IMG/VR virus record: IMGVR_UViG_3300036804_000200
Coordinates: 1-39,647 of that record
Reading direction: 5' to 3' (one strand)
DNA length: 39,647 bases
From: a virus
Shown: positions 38,577 through 39,647 of the stretch, piece by piece
How the letters are laid out: each line of letters starts with the position of its first letter
Position numbering within the stretch: the stretch's first letter is position 1
Program-made: the position numbers and the translations under genes
Notes under the pieces: generated by a model
The model's input: the letters and a program-made list of their open reading frames with translations, nothing else
What the model was told of the DNA's origin: nothing
Database searches by the model: none

Positions 38577-39143
38577 AGTCGGGCATGCGTAGGTGGGCTG
38601 GCCGCTGTAACAGGTCGCCAGCTCCACCAGTCCCAGCAGGTACTGACCGCCGGTTTGGTAATTGTCCCAAACCATCGAAGCAGTGCCGCCGCCGCCAGTC
38701 GGAAATGAAAGGTTTTGCCAGGTTGGCGAACCGCCGGCAACATAAGTGAGTACGCACGTGGTGCCGGTTGAGAACGTCACGTGCAGCGTTGTCGCGATCG
38801 GCAACAAGCATCCCAATCCGCAGACGAAGCCGCTTGCCGCGGACAGATTGATGATGTGCGAGCCGCCGCACGTCAAAGAAGTCGTCGACGAGAAGGACGC
38901 GAAGCGCGACGATGCGCCTGTAACCGTGATGAAGTAGGAACCGGTCGATCCGGTCCAGGTCAATGTGACTTGGCCGGAGCCGTTGACGGTACCCGACGCC
39001 AGCAACGTCCCGCCGGAGTGGTTGAAGACGTTGACGGTCGGAACGCTGGCATACGGCTGACCCGAACAAGCGTTGACCGTGAAGGTCTGACTGCACGGGC
39101 CCGCGCAGTTGCAGGCCCCAATCGCGTTGAGCGTGTACGGCAT
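38499..39143 (-). CDS. Cys-rich tail-tip protein (214 aa)
   Basis: Last protein of the late leftward series. Beta-rich and Cys/Gly/Ser/Thr-rich: ACNCAGPCSQTFTVNACSGQ, VNVFNHSGGTLLASG (Ig-like), CGGSHIINLSAASGFVCGLG and TSFTASISYTMITGC. Cysteines may form disulphides outside the cell. ATG 39143 overlaps the previous stop. A terminal fibre or adhesion role is inferred from position after the fibre genes. Confidence 0.55.
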   Translation of the reverse strand: MPYTLNAIGACNCAGPCSQTFTVNACSGQPYASVPTVNVFNHSGGTLLASGTVNGSGQVTLTWTGSTGSYFITVTGASSRFASFSSTTSLTCGGSHIINLSAASGFVCGLGCLLPIATTLHVTFSTGTTCVLTYVAGGSPTWQNLSFPTGGGGTASMVWDNYQTGGQYLLGLVELATCYSGQPTYACPTSFTASISYTMITGCTQLGTGATITE

Positions 39144-39144
39144 C

Positions 39145-39537
39145 TCAGGTGCAGCTCTGATCGATCAGGACGAAGTTGCCGGCGCCGTCAGGCAGGCAAT
39201 AAGCAACCTTCGAGGCCACGGGCGACGCCGGCAGCCAGTTGTAGACCGTGAACGTCCCCAGGCTGGTCTGCGTGGTCCCAGAAACCTGGTAGACCGTCAG
39301 GCCGGATTGCGAGCCGGGCGTCAGGGCGCCGAAGCTCCCGGTAGCTCCCCCCATCGTCGTCGGGAAACAGATATAGACCCCCAGGGCCGAATTGCCGAGC
39401 TGGCCCGGCTGCGAGAACGCATTGCGCGCGGTCTGCTGGGCCGCCTTGACCTGGTCCTGGAGATCCTGGACCAGGCGGAGCAGATATTCGAGCCGTTGCT
39501 CGGACGCGTACAGGCGCGTTTCAACCCAGCCGTTCAA
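39145..39537 (-). CDS. Tail-tip protein with N-terminal coiled coil (130 aa)
   Basis: Spans the circle junction: TTG 39537 corresponds to position 17 in the first copy of the terminal repeat and overlaps the TGA of the 1018-aa fibre gene (TTGA). The N-terminal ~40 residues form a coiled coil (RLEYLLRLVQDLQDQVKAAQ), then a beta domain (GLTVYQVSGTTQTSLGTFTV). It might trimerise and cap the preceding fibre. No ATG start is suitably placed. Confidence 0.6.
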   Translation of the reverse strand: MNGWVETRLYASEQRLEYLLRLVQDLQDQVKAAQQTARNAFSQPGQLGNSALGVYICFPTTMGGATGSFGALTPGSQSGLTVYQVSGTTQTSLGTFTVYNWLPASPVASKVAYCLPDGAGNFVLIDQSCT

Positions 39538-39647
39538 TTCATTTCCTGCGTGCGGTTGGGATCAATCGTCCATGGCGTGAGGTCGGGGCTGGCGGACGTC
39601 GCCAGCTCTTGCGTGCGCTCGGGGTCGATCGACCACGGCGTGGTTCC
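39521..39647. repeat. Terminal direct repeat, copy 2
   Basis: Exact copy of 1-127. It contains the last codons of the 1018-aa fibre gene a second time (39534 onward on the minus strand), and those codons are not an independent gene. After removing this copy, the 130-aa tail-tip gene directly follows the fibre gene on the closed circle. Confidence 0.93.

Noticed and set aside
1-39647. CRISPR array, rRNA or complete tRNA genes
   Set aside because: No regular direct-repeat array and no rRNA-like sequence was seen; the only tRNA-like element lacks its 5' half.

Overview
This window reads as one complete temperate tailed-phage (siphovirus-type) genome, assembled as a circle. Bases 1-127 recur exactly at 39521-39647, so the unique circle is 39,520 bp and the contig ends are an assembly overlap inside the tail-fibre gene. 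Base composition is GC-rich. The host is not stated by the sequence. Several proteins resemble forms I associate with Planctomycetota: a small RHH family, a sugar-hydrolase domain with an SNEVWN motif, and a C-terminal RADLV module. A planctomycete host is therefore my inference, not a demonstration.

Late region (minus strand, read from about 25012 leftward to 14, then through the circle junction to 38499). It opens with a sigma-70-like factor. A papain-like C1 peptidase and two tiny overlapping membrane proteins follow, as a candidate lysis cassette. Then come small hypothetical genes (one apparently frameshifted), the large terminase, the portal, a ferritin-like protein, a scaffold-like protein and a coat protein carrying two inserted beta repeats. 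A run of head, neck and decoration proteins leads to the tail tube, two tail-completion proteins, a 549-aa tape measure (suggesting a tail near 80 nm), a baseplate-hub-like protein, a repeat-containing tail fibre, a 1018-aa fibre with a glycoside-hydrolase-like domain, and two short tail-tip proteins.

Control region (25.0-29.2 kb). A FimB-sized tyrosine recombinase sits beside an inverted repeat. A leftward cluster (28624 to 26104) holds two ribbon-helix-helix proteins, zinc-ribbon proteins, a probable lipoprotein and a gene bracketed by a promoter and two terminators. A divergent control region at 28671-28780 carries GGTA half-sites in pairs exactly 11 bp apart, overlaid on a strong promoter (TTGACT, 17 bp, TATATT) that drives the rightward early genes.

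Early region (plus strand, 28835-37946). It contains very small genes, an Erf-type annealing protein, zinc-finger proteins, a second sigma-like protein that lacks region 4, and a DnaB-N/DUF3987-type helicase. Immediately after the helicase is a 235-bp symmetric inverted-repeat array centred near 34184. Next come a 42-bp 3' half of a tRNA-Arg gene (probable attP), a tyrosine integrase with an atypical active site, a strong terminator, and a run of small genes. Near 37.2-38.6 kb genes on both strands overlap.

Together the genes describe a lysogeny-capable phage. It uses host polymerases for most replication, recombines by single-strand annealing, integrates at a tRNA-Arg gene, and probably redirects transcription with its own sigma-like factors. 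I recognised no peptidoglycan hydrolase; the only enzyme in the lysis position is a protease.
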